Assembly (NCBI GenBank): GCA_002104895.1
Contig: MCFG01000067.1
Location: 180,001-197,500, forward strand
Length of the DNA: 17,500 nt
From: Anaeromyces robustus
Taxonomy: Eukaryota > Neocallimastigomycota > Neocallimastigomycetes > Neocallimastigales > Neocallimastigaceae
Direction of reading: 5' to 3'
Shown here: in pieces, positions 8,001 to 17,500 of the stretch
How positions within the stretch are numbered: the stretch's first letter is position 1
How the letters are laid out: each line of letters opens with the position of its first letter
Position numbers and translations under genes: made by a program
Notes under the pieces: generated by a model
What the model was told of the DNA's origin: nothing
Databases searched by the model: none
The model's input: the letters and a program-made list of their open reading frames with translations, nothing else

Positions 8001-8560
8001 TTTATATATACTATGAATTTATAAAAATGTGTAAAATGATTTTTAGAACCAATAATTAGATAAATTAAAAATGAGTAATTCTGTAAATTTTTAAAAAGAT
8101 TAAATTAATTTATAATTTATGTATTAATTCTATGTAGATATAGGGTATGATTCATGCTATTAACATAACATGAAGTTTAGGCAATGAACTTTAAATAAAT
8201 ATTTAATTGATTAAAATTTATTTTAGATAGGAAAAATAATTATACATTTACATCTATTTTATTTTTCCAATTTTTAATTATTATTAAATATTATTTATTT
8301 ATTATTATTTATTAATTATTTTTTATTTATTGTCTATTATTATTTATTACAAATTACTAAGTAAAGTTATTTAATAATAAGAATTATTACTATTTTTTTA
8401 TAAATATTTTGTATCTATTTTTCTCTTTAATAATGATTTTCTTTTTGCTTATTCAAATTAATGAAAAAGATATTTATCTAAATTAAGATAAATAGTAAAT
8501 GTGGTATGATGCTAATTAATTTTATAAATAATGAAATTACAGAAATTTTTGTTTAATAGA

Positions 8561-8620
8561 AAAAGTACAAATTAAAGAAAAAAAGTACAAATTGAAAAAA
8601 AAAAGTACAAATTAAAAAAG
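8561..8620. repeat. Three 20-bp tandem units with core agtacaaatt
   Basis: The motif aaaagtacaaatt begins at 8561, 8581 and 8601, an exact 20-base period, with small differences in the A-rich spacer. Confidence 0.85.
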
Positions 8621-8834
8621 TGAGAGTTTTATTTGTATAATTCTTTTTATATAATAATAAAGTTAAAATTTAATTTTTTTTTTTTTTATCATTCATAATT
8701 TAAACGTCAGTGCGATGCTTCAAAAAGCATAATAATAAAAGTTAATATGGACATAAATTTATATATTAAATGAATAATTGGTTATTACTTTTATTAATAA
8801 TTATTATTGCTATTATTATTATTATTATTTTTTT

Positions 8835-8985
8835 TTTTTTATTATTTATTATTATTAAAAACTATTAATAGCATATGAATGGATTTTATATTTTTAATAT
8901 TTTTTTTATTATTTATTATTATTAAAAACTATTAATAACATATGAATTGATTTTTATATATTTAATATTTTTTTTATTATTTAAT
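8835..8985. repeat. 67-bp tandem repeat, about two copies
   Basis: The landmark aaaaactattaata occurs at 8857 and 8924, followed in both by (g/a)catatgaat and then a T-rich stretch ending in tttaatatttttttt. Period is 67 bases; a partial third copy follows. Confidence 0.8.
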
Positions 8986-9459
8986 AGATTTTAAAGTAAT
9001 TTCATTCAATTGTATATATAACGTTTATTATACATATATATACAATACAAAAAGTAGTATTAACTATAAAAGCAAAATACAATATAATAATATCTTCAAT
9101 TTTTAAAGTTTGAATAATATATCCATTTTAGGAGGGATTTTGGTTTATTTTTAAGGTTAATAATACTTTATTTATATATATATTAATAAAATATTTTTTA
9201 TATAAAATAAAATAAAGTAAGATAAAACAAAATAAAAATTTTCATTTTCTATTTATACTATTATAAATTATAATTATTTATAATTTTATGAAATAATTCT
9301 ACATATTAAAAATTAAATAAATGATAACAATATGAATATAGATAATTTTTACATATAATCTGAGTAATATCTATGTAAAATATACATACTAAATTTCTTA
9401 TTATTTAATAATAACTTTTTTACGAATTAAAAAAAGTTTTTTTATCATAAAAAAAAATT

Positions 9460-9605
9460 AATCTAACCTACAGGTATCCATTTTCCATATATACACTATA
9501 AATATACTTGTAGGGTGATGTTTTATGGCATATCAATTCGACGTTGCTGTTCTACCTATGTTGTTACGTCCTGCTAAATCATATCTTAAATAACTTGTCT
9601 CCTTT
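9460..9605 (-). other. GC-richer island, possible remnant of a coding exon
   Basis: This stretch is clearly less A/T-biased than anything within several hundred bases. On the minus strand a short open frame bounded by stops reads ETSYLRYDLAGRNNIGRTAT followed by Ser, Asn and a stop, which looks protein-like but is only about 23 codons. I do not recognise it. It might be the last exon of a lost gene, a fragment of a mobile element, or an unrecognised RNA. No tRNA fold or convincing snoRNA boxes were found. Confidence 0.3.
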
Positions 9606-9972
9606 TATCATAAATATATATATACTTTATCATGAATTTATATATATTTAAAGGATTTTATATTTTTAATATTTAAACTATGTGATTATATAGATTATAA
9701 TAAATTTCATAATTTATAATGATTTTACATCATATACATTTATATAAATATATAAAATTATAAAATTGCTATTTCAGCCCAATTATTTAAAATAATAATT
9801 ATGAACAATAATATATTTTTAATAATAAAAATGTTTAAAAAAATTTTGTATAATTTTTTATAATATCAAAATATTTAGATCTATATATATATAATTCACT
9901 TCTTTCATCATATAGTATTATTAGTATCAAAAGTATATATATATATTGTAAAAATAATATATATATAATATA

Positions 9973-9974
<2 letters not shown>

Positions 9975-10005
<31 letters not shown>
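9975..10005. repeat. Poly-A tract, about 31 bases
   Basis: An uninterrupted A run follows TA dinucleotides. It could be slippage or the tail of an old retroposed copy on the plus strand, but no recognisable body precedes it. Confidence 0.85.
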
Positions 10006-10007
<2 letters not shown>

Positions 10008-10156
10008 AACGGAAGAATTTCAATTTTTAAATTATATTCATGATAACTTTAAAGATTTTTATTTCCCATATTAATTAGATTAATTAGTTGAATAATTTTA
10101 TAATAAAAAAAAGGAATATATAATTATGTATTAATATATTTTGGATAATAAATAAA

Positions 10157-10269
<113 letters not shown>

Positions 10270-11153
10270 ATTTATCCATAAAGAAATTTTTTTATTAATT
10301 TTTCCAATTAAATCAAAAAAAAAAAAGGTTAAAATATAAAAATCACATTATTATTTATTATTATTTATAAAAATACATTTGAAATTTGAAATTCGTTATA
10401 TTAAATTATTAACAAGCCTGCCACAATTAGTGCGAATAAGAATTTAATTTTTCTAAATTTGTAAAAATTGTAATTACCAAAACTAAATTGCAAAAATACT
10501 TTATTATTAAATAAAGTTTATTATAAAAAAGATTTATAAAATATAATTTTCTAGTAGTTTTTAAAAACTATTGATAATTTTAAATTTATTATTTTAAAAA
10601 TAATTTGAACTAAAGATTAATAAATAATTAAAATAATAAATGGGTTAATAAATTATTAATAAGGATCGAAAACAAAGATTATAAGAATCGATAAAAGAAT
10701 TAATTTTTATTTATACATTTTTTGAATTATAATAATAATGATGACTTATACAGTTTATAAAATAATAATAATACATGTAATTTTAATTATAAAATAATAA
10801 TAATAATAATAATAGTGTTGTAATTTTTTTTTTTTTTTGTTAATAATAATATTATTATAATTATTAAATCAAATCATAAAATCTTAATAACAAAAAGTTA
10901 CAAGAACCATACATTATTAATTATATGTACAATTTAATATGTTATGATATAATGTAATAAAAATATAATAAATATAATAAATATATAATAATATAATAAA
11001 TTAGATTTAGTTTTTGATTATTATTATTTAAATTTGTTTGTTTGTTTACCAAAATTTTAATTAAATAATAGTAATAATTAATTAATTAATTAATTATTAT
11101 TATTATTATTACTACTACTACTACTATTATTATTACTGTTATTAATGTTGACG

Positions 11154-11234
11154 TTAATTAATGATTTTATTTTTTTCAATATTTTGGCTATCGATTACTA
11201 TTATGTATGATTCAATTAGAAAGTCAGTTTTATT
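11154..11234 (-). pseudogene. Orphan 5'-end fragment of an ankyrin-family gene
   Basis: The last 26 codons of a minus-strand ORF (which runs up to 11393) end in FLIESYIIVIDSQNIEKNKI plus Ile, Asn and a stop. Over 19 positions this matches the N-terminus of the ankyrin protein at 12148-14250 (FDSYITAIDNENIDKIKIL) at about ten residues, and it resembles the one at 15621-16916 (NSYVESIDNKNIDEIKLL). No ankyrin repeats follow; downstream is an (AAT)n/(AGT)n microsatellite. The preceding codons are low-complexity Ile/Phe/Leu/Lys and look like translated AT-rich DNA. I read it as a truncated relic of a third or fourth family member. Confidence 0.6.
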
Positions 11235-11393
11235 AAGATTTACTTCGTTTTTATTTGAATTCAATATTAATTTTTTTTTTAATAAATATAATAAAATATA
11301 ATAAAATATAATAAAATATAAAATATAATATGTAATATTAATAATAATAATGAATTTATGAAAAACAAAAAAAATATGGAAATTTTTATACAC

Positions 11394-12147
11394 AAATAAA
11401 TAAATAATTAACTAATTAATGAATAAATTTTCACATTATTATTTTCTTCATTAAATATTTTTATTTTTGAGGTTAGTTAATAATATTGTTATTTAAATTT
11501 AAATAATGCTAAAATTGTTTAATTGTATTATTGTTAATAATCTTCAATTATTAATATTATGATTTTTTTTTTTTTTACTTTTAATTTTATATCGCTAATT
11601 ATGATTTTTTTTAACTTATAATTTTATATTGCTAATTATGATTTTTTTTTTTGTTATACTATAATAATTATTAAAAAAAGAGTTAAAAACTAAAATTTTG
11701 ATTTAAAATGAACCTTATAGAAAATATATATATATATATATATATATAAGATAATCAAATGAATATACTAAGTTTCTGATACCAAACGAATCTCTATGAA
11801 TTAAAAGAATATTTTTATATGTTAAAATGAATTGATTTAGTATTTACCTAAGACTACAATTACGTTAATCGTTAATAAATAATGAAAATTTAATATAAAT
11901 ATATTTTGAATAATTATAAATATATCATATTAATAATAATATTAAAAAAAAAATAATAATTATATACAAAATATAAAAAAAAATTTTTTATCGTAATTTA
12001 AAAATCTATAATATATAATAATATATATTATATATATTATATACAAAAATAAATATATAATAATATAATGAAATAATAATAATGATAATAACATAGTATA
12101 TTATTATTATTTACATAATATAATTTTTTTATGATAAGGATATTTCA
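11394..12147. other. AT-rich intergenic DNA downstream of the 17-repeat ankyrin gene
   Basis: No gene is visible. Contents are a 37-bp tandem repeat (11577-11650), a TA dinucleotide run (about 11722-11748), a short less-biased stretch at about 11760-11880 with no useful ORF, and TA-rich inverted repeats near 12005-12050. Confidence 0.7.
11577..11650. repeat. 37-bp tandem repeat, two copies
   Basis: attttatat(c/t)gctaattatg begins at 11584 and 11621, an exact 37-base offset, with a partial copy of the T-rich end upstream at about 11557-11576. Confidence 0.8.
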
Positions 12148-14250
12148 TTAATTTCTATTTTCTTTATTTATATTCGCTCCATGTTTAATTAAATATTTTA
12201 TTAAATTTTTATTTCCACCTCTACATGCAATAAGTATAGGTGTTTCACCACTATTACTTTCTTTATTTATATCTGCTCCTTGTTCAATTAAATATTTTAC
12301 TAAATTTTCATTTCCGTTTAAACATGCATTAAATAATGATGTTTTACCAATACTGTTTTCTTTATTTATATTTGCTCCATGTTCAATTAAATACTTTACT
12401 AAATTTTCATTTCCACTTTCACATGCATTAAATAATGGTGTTTCATTATTCTTATTCTCTTTATTTAGATTTGCTCCATGCTCAATTAAATATCTTACTA
12501 AATTATCATTTCCACTTTTACAGGCATAAAATAACGGGGTTTCATCATCTCTATTTACTTTATTTAGATTTGCTCCATGTTCAATTAAATATTTTACTAA
12601 ATTTTCATTTCCATTTAAACATGCATTAAATAATGGTGTTTTATTATTGCAATTTTCTTTATTTATATCTGCTCCAAATTCAATTAACCATTTTACTACA
12701 TTTACATTTCCGCTTAAACATGCATTAAATAATGGTGTTTCGTCATACCTTTTTATTTTATTTATATCAGCACCAACTTCAATTAAATATTTTACTAAAT
12801 CTTCATTTCCATTTTTACATGCATTAAATAATGGTGTTTCACCATACACGTTTATCTTATTAATATTTGCTCCATGTTCTATTAAACATTTTACTACTTT
12901 TACATTTCCGTTTAAACATGCATTAAATAATGGTGTTTCTCCACCATCTTTTTCATTATTTATATCTAATCCAAGTTCAATTAAATATGTTACTAAATTT
13001 TCATTTCCATTTTCACATGCTTTAAATAGTGGTGTTTCGCCATACTTGTTTTTTTTATTTATATCCACTCCAAGTTCAATTAAATATTTTACTAAATTTA
13101 TATTCCCACTTGAACATGCATTAAACAGTGGTGTTTCACCATACTTGTTTTCTTTATTTATATCTACTCCAAGTTCATTTAAATATTTTACTAAATTTAT
13201 ATTTCCATTTCTACATGCTTTAAATAATGGTGTTTCACCAGACCAATTTTCATTATTTATATTAGCTCCATGTTCAATTAAAATTTTTACTAAATTTTCA
13301 TTTCCGCTTAAACATGCATTAAATAATGGAGTTTCACCATATCTTTTGACTTTATTTATATTTGCTCCAATTTTAATTAAATATTTTACTAAATTTTCAT
13401 TTCCATTTTCACATACATTAAATAAAGGAGTTTCACCACCATCTTTTTCTTTATTTATATCAGTACCAAGTTCAATCAAATATTTTACTAAATTAACATT
13501 ACCACTTTTACATGCATTAAATAACGGTGTTTCATCCTCCTTATTTTTTTTATTTATATCAGCTCCAAGTTCAATTAAAAATTTTATTAAATTTACATTG
13601 CCACTTTTACATGCATTAAATAACGGTGTTTCACTATATCCGTTTTCTTTATATATATCTAACCCAAGTTCAATTAAATATTTTACCAAGTTTATATTTC
13701 CATTTAAACAAGCATTAAATAATGGGGTTTCACTATATCTAGTTTCTTTATTTATATCAATACCATTTTTAATTAAATATTTTACTATATTTATATTTCC
13801 GATTGAACACGCTTTAAATAAATAAATATTACTTGAATAATAATAATTTTTCAAATTATTTTTATCATTCTTTGTTGAAATCTTATAACTTTCACAATTT
13901 TCAATTATTTCATTTAATTTTGATGTAGATAACGGTATATTTTTTTTGTGGTAAATAATTAGATTAATAGTTAATTCATTATTAAAAAATTTTGTATTAC
14001 AAAAAAAAATATCTAATAATTGAAAATTATTTTCTTTCAATAATTTTTTTATTAACGTTGACGAAACTTTTAAATATTTGTAACACTTTTTAACTATAAA
14101 TTCAAATCTTTCAGTTGTAAGTAAACCTTTATTATATATTTCATAAATAATATCTTTATTATTTTTATAATTATATCTTAAAATTTTTATTTTATCGATA
14201 TTCTCATTATCGATTGCTGTGATATATGAATCAAATTGAAGGTTACTCAT
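12148..14250 (-). CDS. Ankyrin repeat protein, 17 repeats
   Basis: A 700-residue protein from one uninterrupted ORF. Residues 1-136 are a non-ankyrin, Lys/Ile/Asn-rich, mainly helical region. Residues 137-697 are exactly 17 ankyrin repeats of 33 residues (bases 12160-13842), ending in a three-residue tail. The consensus is ETPLFNAC..GN.NLVKYLIEHGANINKE, with TPLF, NAC and GN in nearly every unit. Ankyrin repeats make protein-binding solenoids; no catalytic domain, signal peptide or membrane segment is present, so a cytosolic or nuclear binding role is inferred and the partner is unknown. Repeats are very alike, pointing to recent internal expansion. The start has A-rich sequence upstream (A at -3), and its N-terminus aligns with the paralogue at 15621-16916. 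A long plus-strand ORF opposite (12647-13825) is a shadow of the periodic sequence. Confidence 0.93.
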   Translation of the reverse strand: MSNLQFDSYITAIDNENIDKIKILRYNYKNNKDIIYEIYNKGLLTTERFEFIVKKCYKYLKVSSTLIKKLLKENNFQLLDIFFCNTKFFNNELTINLIIYHKKNIPLSTSKLNEIIENCESYKISTKNDKNNLKNYYYSSNIYLFKACSIGNINIVKYLIKNGIDINKETRYSETPLFNACLNGNINLVKYLIELGLDIYKENGYSETPLFNACKSGNVNLIKFLIELGADINKKNKEDETPLFNACKSGNVNLVKYLIELGTDINKEKDGGETPLFNVCENGNENLVKYLIKIGANINKVKRYGETPLFNACLSGNENLVKILIEHGANINNENWSGETPLFKACRNGNINLVKYLNELGVDINKENKYGETPLFNACSSGNINLVKYLIELGVDINKKNKYGETPLFKACENGNENLVTYLIELGLDINNEKDGGETPLFNACLNGNVKVVKCLIEHGANINKINVYGETPLFNACKNGNEDLVKYLIEVGADINKIKRYDETPLFNACLSGNVNVVKWLIEFGADINKENCNNKTPLFNACLNGNENLVKYLIEHGANLNKVNRDDETPLFYACKSGNDNLVRYLIEHGANLNKENKNNETPLFNACESGNENLVKYLIEHGANINKENSIGKTSLFNACLNGNENLVKYLIEQGADINKESNSGETPILIACRGGNKNLIKYLIKHGANINKENRN

Positions 14251-14332
14251 TTTAAATGTATAAATTTTATATGAAATTCATTTTTATATTTTAAAGATCA
14301 CGTGTATAGGAAATAATATAGTTAATTAATTA

Positions 14333-14367
<35 letters not shown>

Positions 14368-14733
14368 TAATATAAAAGAAATTTTTTATTTAATTATTAT
14401 ATTATTATTATTATTATTTATAATTATTGTAATATTAATAAAAAGAATTTTTTAAAAAAAAAATAATGTTGAGGAAATAAAAAATTTCTTTTAAAAAATA
14501 ACAATGATCATAAAAATAATACTTTGTATGATGTATGATGTAATACTGTATGATAAAAATTCATTTAACTTTAAAAGAATGGATATTTTTAATTAGAAAA
14601 TATTGTCATCATTAATAAAAGATTAAAAATAATAAAAAATAATAATGGAAACATAGAATTAATAGATATTATTATGAATTTTTATTATAAAACTCTTAAA
14701 TTTACATTAAAAATATAAAATACTCATAAATAA

Positions 14734-14795
<62 letters not shown>

Positions 14796-15048
14796 CAGAT
14801 TTCATTATTAATATTAATTAAATATAAAATGAAAATAATATCAGTGTTTTTTCTAACAATAACTATTTTATATATTAATATATATATATTAATAAAAAGT
14901 AATAAATTGTCAAAAAAAATTTTTTTTCATAAAATAAAAATTTATTATAATGTAAATTATTAATTTTATTAATATCATTTTACAAAAAAATAGGATGTAA
15001 TTCAATATTATATTTTGTTTATCAAACAAGATTCATTCAGTTCATTTG
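14251..15048. other. AT-rich intergenic DNA upstream of the 17-repeat ankyrin gene
   Basis: It should contain the promoter of the 12148-14250 gene, but no element stands out. It holds an (AAT)n run at about 14335-14362, gtatgat repeats at about 14524-14555 and a long A tract with (GAAAA)n at about 14735-14795. The end near 15000-15048 borders the ankyrin relic. Confidence 0.7.
14735..14795. repeat. Poly-A tract (about 40) followed by (GAAAA)4
   Basis: About 40 consecutive A residues pass directly into four GAAAA pentamers. This compound microsatellite is likely unstable in length. Confidence 0.9.
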
Positions 15049-15538
15049 ATTAATGTCTGCCTCTTGTTCTCTAGAACCTCTTTAAATGAAGATGAGGATC
15101 AACACCATGTTTCACTAAATAGTGTACCAAGAATTTCTGGTCATGTTGACGTACCACCAGTAAAGGAACTCTCATAATAGAAGTTATTGTTTTGAAAAAG
15201 AAAACCATGATCGTACTGATTAGTATTGGCATTATCTTCCACTTAATAAATAGGGTATGATTGTTCCATTTCTTTGCCGACAGACTTCGATTAATGAAGT
15301 AAAAATAATCTTTTTTTTTTTTTTTAATTCTTTTATATAATTTTTTTCTGTTTTATGCTCCACTAAATAACGTACAAAATCTATCTGGCTTCTTTTTTTT
15401 TTTTTTAATAGTTTATCATCTATAATGATATTATAAAAAATTACTATCTACTAATTACTATAGCTCTTATTTTTTTTTATCTCTTTTAAATACTGTTTTT
15501 ATTAATTCTAAAATATTATTTTCATTTTCGATAGTCAT
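15049..15538 (-). pseudogene. Degraded ankyrin repeat gene
   Basis: Translation of the minus strand in all three frames gives successive ankyrin pieces. A Met at 15538 opens MTIENENNILELIKTVFKRD, with a stop at 15467-15469. An open segment 15447-15232 contains SQIDFVRYLVEHKTEKN and FTSLIEVCRQRNGTIIPYLL before a TAA. The next frame supplies NANTNQYDHG. Then 15175-15071 reads VPLLVVRQHDQKFLVHYLVK and HGVDPH, ending in TAG. Finally EQEADIN lies at about 15069-15049. Order and spacing fit an N-terminus plus roughly three ankyrin repeats broken by several frameshifts and stops. Codons here are richer in G/C than in the intact neighbours and the repeat sequence differs (VRQHDQKFLVHYLVKHGVD), so it is not a recent copy of either. 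Two A runs of 14-15 bases sit in the frame. Confidence 0.8.
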
Positions 15539-15620
15539 ATTTTATTATGTGTTATTAATTGATTTTTTTTTTTTACCTATTTAATTTTTATTCGATTATT
15601 AAATTTATGTTCCATATTTG

Positions 15621-16916
15621 TTATTTTTTTGCAAAATCTAATGGGGTTTCTCCATCGTTGTTTTTTTTATTTACATCTGCTCCATGTTCCATTAAATATT
15701 TTATAATATTTTCATTATTATTTTTATATGCAATATGTAATGGTGTATTACCTTCATTGTTTTCTTTATTTATATCTGCTCCATGTTCAATTAAATATTT
15801 TACAATATTTTCATTTCCATTTTTACATGTTAGGAATAATGGTGTTAGAGCGAAATATGTATTTCTTTCATTTATATTTGCTCCATGTTCTATTAAGTAT
15901 TTTACAATATTTTCATTACCTTTTTCACATGCTAGAAATAATGGTGTTTCACCACTCTCGTTTTCTTTATTTATATCCGCTTCTGCTCCATGTTCAATCA
16001 AATATTTTACTATATTTTCATTTTCACTCCGACATGCAGAAGATAAAGGTGTTTCACCATCCTCACTTTCTTGGTTTATATTCGCTCCATGTTCAATTAA
16101 ATATTTTATAATATTTTCATTTCCATTACAACATGCAACAATTAAAGGTGTAAAATCACTTTCACTTTCCCCTTTATTTATATCTGCTCCCTGATCAATT
16201 AAATACTTTATAATATTTTCATGTCCATTTTGACATGCTATAAATAATGGTGTTAGATCACAACATACATTTCCTTTATTAACATCTGCTCCATGTTCAA
16301 CTAAATATTTTACAATATTTTCATTTCCTTTTTCACAAGCTATATATAGTGGGGTTTCATAAACCGTTTTACTTTCTATATTTATATCTGCACCATGTTC
16401 AATTAAAAATTTTACAAATTTTTCATTCTCACTTTCACATGCAATATATAAATAATTAATATTTTCATTATTTTCATCTATATGTATATACCTATTTAAA
16501 TTTTTATAATAAGAAATTTTATATTTTTCAAATTGTTGATTTAAATCTATAGTCGATATTGGTATTTTTCTTTTATAAATATTAAGTAATTTTATAATAT
16601 ATTCTTTATCAAAAATTTTTAGGCAATTAAAGATAATGTTTAACAATTTGATTTCTTTATTTTTTATTAAAATTTCAATTAATTTTGATGATATTTCTAA
16701 GTATTTAGTACATTTTTCAGTAATAAATTTTAATCTTTCAAAAGTAAGGAAGTTTCTATTGTATAATTCTAAAACAATATCCTTTATATTATTAGAATTA
16801 TTTGTTATTAAAAGTTTTATTTCATCAATATTCTTATTATCAATTGATTCCACATATGAATTAATTATGCATTTATTTTTGAATTTATTTAAATTTTTGT
16901 TTTCTTCTACAATCAT
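15621..16916 (-). CDS. Ankyrin repeat protein, 8 full repeats plus C-terminal cap
   Basis: A 431-residue protein from one ORF. Residues 1-149 form a non-ankyrin helical region that aligns with the 700-residue paralogue at 12148-14250 (shared SY..SID..NID.IK.L, then LYN..FLT.ER..FI..KC.KYL..SS.LI, then IP.ST..LN). Residues 150-418 are eight ankyrin repeats (consensus TPLF.AC..GNENIVKYLIEHGADINKE), and the final GETPLDFAKK is a part-repeat that caps the array. Repeat 5 carries a two-residue insertion (HGAEADIN, residues 309-316), probably a 6-base duplication. The repeats are more diverged than in the 17-repeat paralogue. No signal peptide or enzyme domain is seen; a protein-binding role is inferred, partner unknown. 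The start has A at -3 and the sequence upstream is non-coding. The ankyrin relic at 15049-15538 lies downstream on the same strand. Confidence 0.92.
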   Translation of the reverse strand: MIVEENKNLNKFKNKCIINSYVESIDNKNIDEIKLLITNNSNNIKDIVLELYNRNFLTFERLKFITEKCTKYLEISSKLIEILIKNKEIKLLNIIFNCLKIFDKEYIIKLLNIYKRKIPISTIDLNQQFEKYKISYYKNLNRYIHIDENNENINYLYIACESENEKFVKFLIEHGADINIESKTVYETPLYIACEKGNENIVKYLVEHGADVNKGNVCCDLTPLFIACQNGHENIIKYLIDQGADINKGESESDFTPLIVACCNGNENIIKYLIEHGANINQESEDGETPLSSACRSENENIVKYLIEHGAEADINKENESGETPLFLACEKGNENIVKYLIEHGANINERNTYFALTPLFLTCKNGNENIVKYLIEHGADINKENNEGNTPLHIAYKNNNENIIKYLMEHGADVNKKNNDGETPLDFAKK

Positions 16917-17500
16917 TATCTTATTTATTTATAAAAAAAAATGAATATAAAAATATTTTTATATGTTCATAAAAAAAAAAAAAACATTATTAGTAAATTA
17001 ATAATATTTTATGGTTTATATGATTTATATTTCCAGTTTTACAAAAAATAGAAATTTTGAAATTTATATTCTGTTAGAAATATAAAGCTTAATATTATTT
17101 AATATTCTTATAATAATTATTTTTAATATTTATATATTTTTAATATTTATATTTTTAATATTCTATATAAATATATTATTAATTTTTACTATTAATTTTA
17201 TTATGAGATCTTTGTATTTAAAAAATTATAATACGTAATGTAATGAAAACTTGTAATATAATTAATTTAATTAATTTTTTATTAAAAAACAAAATATGTT
17301 ATGTAATTATAAAAATAATGTAATAATAATAATTGATTTTATTATTAAATTGAGGAATTGAAATTGAAAATTTTAAATAAAATAAGTTTAATAATAATTT
17401 TTTTTTTTTTTGAAATTGACCATTTCGAAAATTCTAAATTTCTAAATAAATAATAAAATTTAAATTAATTATAATTTTTGAAAAAAAAAAAAATTTTTTT
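16917..17500. other. AT-rich upstream flank of the 8-repeat ankyrin gene, no gene seen
   Basis: Poly-A, TAATATTT-type near-repeats (about 17090-17165) and general A/T sequence. The promoter of the minus-strand gene should be here but cannot be pinpointed. No ankyrin relic or other coding signal was found. Confidence 0.7.

Noticed and set aside
9520-9600. Possible tRNA (attcgac like a T-loop) or box C/D snoRNA (gtgatgt)
   Set aside because: No acceptor stem, D-arm or anticodon arm could be drawn, and no D box pairs with the weak C box.
9975-10005. Poly-A run as the tail of a LINE or processed pseudogene
   Set aside because: No coding or RNA-like sequence and no flanking target duplication was found upstream. 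Similar A runs occur elsewhere in the window.
12647-13825. Plus-strand ORF of 392 codons with a periodic sequence (HALNNGVSP..FSLFISAP)
   Set aside because: It is the antisense of the 33-residue ankyrin repeats; the 99-base register keeps stops out of this frame. The minus strand has the real domain match.
15559-16194. Plus-strand ORF of 211 codons with the same kind of periodicity, and a second overlapping one at 15728-16111
   Set aside because: Also antisense shadows of ankyrin repeats, in the 15621-16916 gene.

Overview
This window looks like a piece of a nuclear genome from a very AT-rich eukaryote. An anaerobic gut fungus (Neocallimastigomycota: Neocallimastix, Piromyces, Anaeromyces and relatives) is the best guess. 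Reasons: the intergenic DNA is almost pure A/T, full of (TAAA)n, (AAT)n and long poly-A tracts. Genes are moderately richer in GC and lack obvious introns. One gene encodes a very large secreted protein that appears to join bulb-type lectin, ricin-type lectin and hevein-like chitin-binding (CBM18) modules with a Thr-rich linker and Asn/Gly tracts. The other genes encode ankyrin proteins with consensus-like repeats (ETPLFNAC..GN..LVKYLIEHGANINKE). Dictyostelids share AT richness and Asn runs, so they stay a weaker alternative. The long ORFs use TAA/TGA as stops, so the standard code fits.

Layout. All recognised coding sequence is on the minus strand. Positions 323-7154 hold one giant lectin gene, read as two ORFs: a 330-codon 5' part with a signal peptide (6162-7154) and a 1951-codon 3' part (323-6178). 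They overlap by 17 bases in different frames, exactly where a 13-base-period direct repeat sits. This is most simply a frame-disrupting duplication, but a 109-nt GT-AG intron or +1 recoding at the UGA would also bridge the frames. Positions 7155-12147 are about 5 kb of AT-rich DNA with tandem repeats: a 238-bp duplicated unit that starts in a 37-bp palindrome, and 67-, 37- and 20-bp repeats. They also hold a small GC-richer island near 9460-9605 and an orphan fragment of an ankyrin-gene 5' end at 11154-11234. Positions 12148-14250 encode a 700-residue protein with 17 ankyrin repeats. Positions 15049-15538 hold a shattered ankyrin pseudogene. Positions 15621-16916 encode a 431-residue paralogue with 8 full repeats and a capping part-repeat.

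How they fit together. The lectin protein probably works outside the cell or at the cell surface, binding glycans or chitin through its C-terminal modules, with a coiled or repetitive stalk near its N-terminus. The ankyrin genes are a local family. Two intact copies share a non-ankyrin N-terminal region of about 130 residues, and at least two degraded relics lie beside them on the same strand, which suggests birth and death by tandem duplication. Nothing in the sequence ties the lectin gene to the ankyrin family functionally. I saw no tRNA, rRNA, CRISPR array, transposase or reverse transcriptase.
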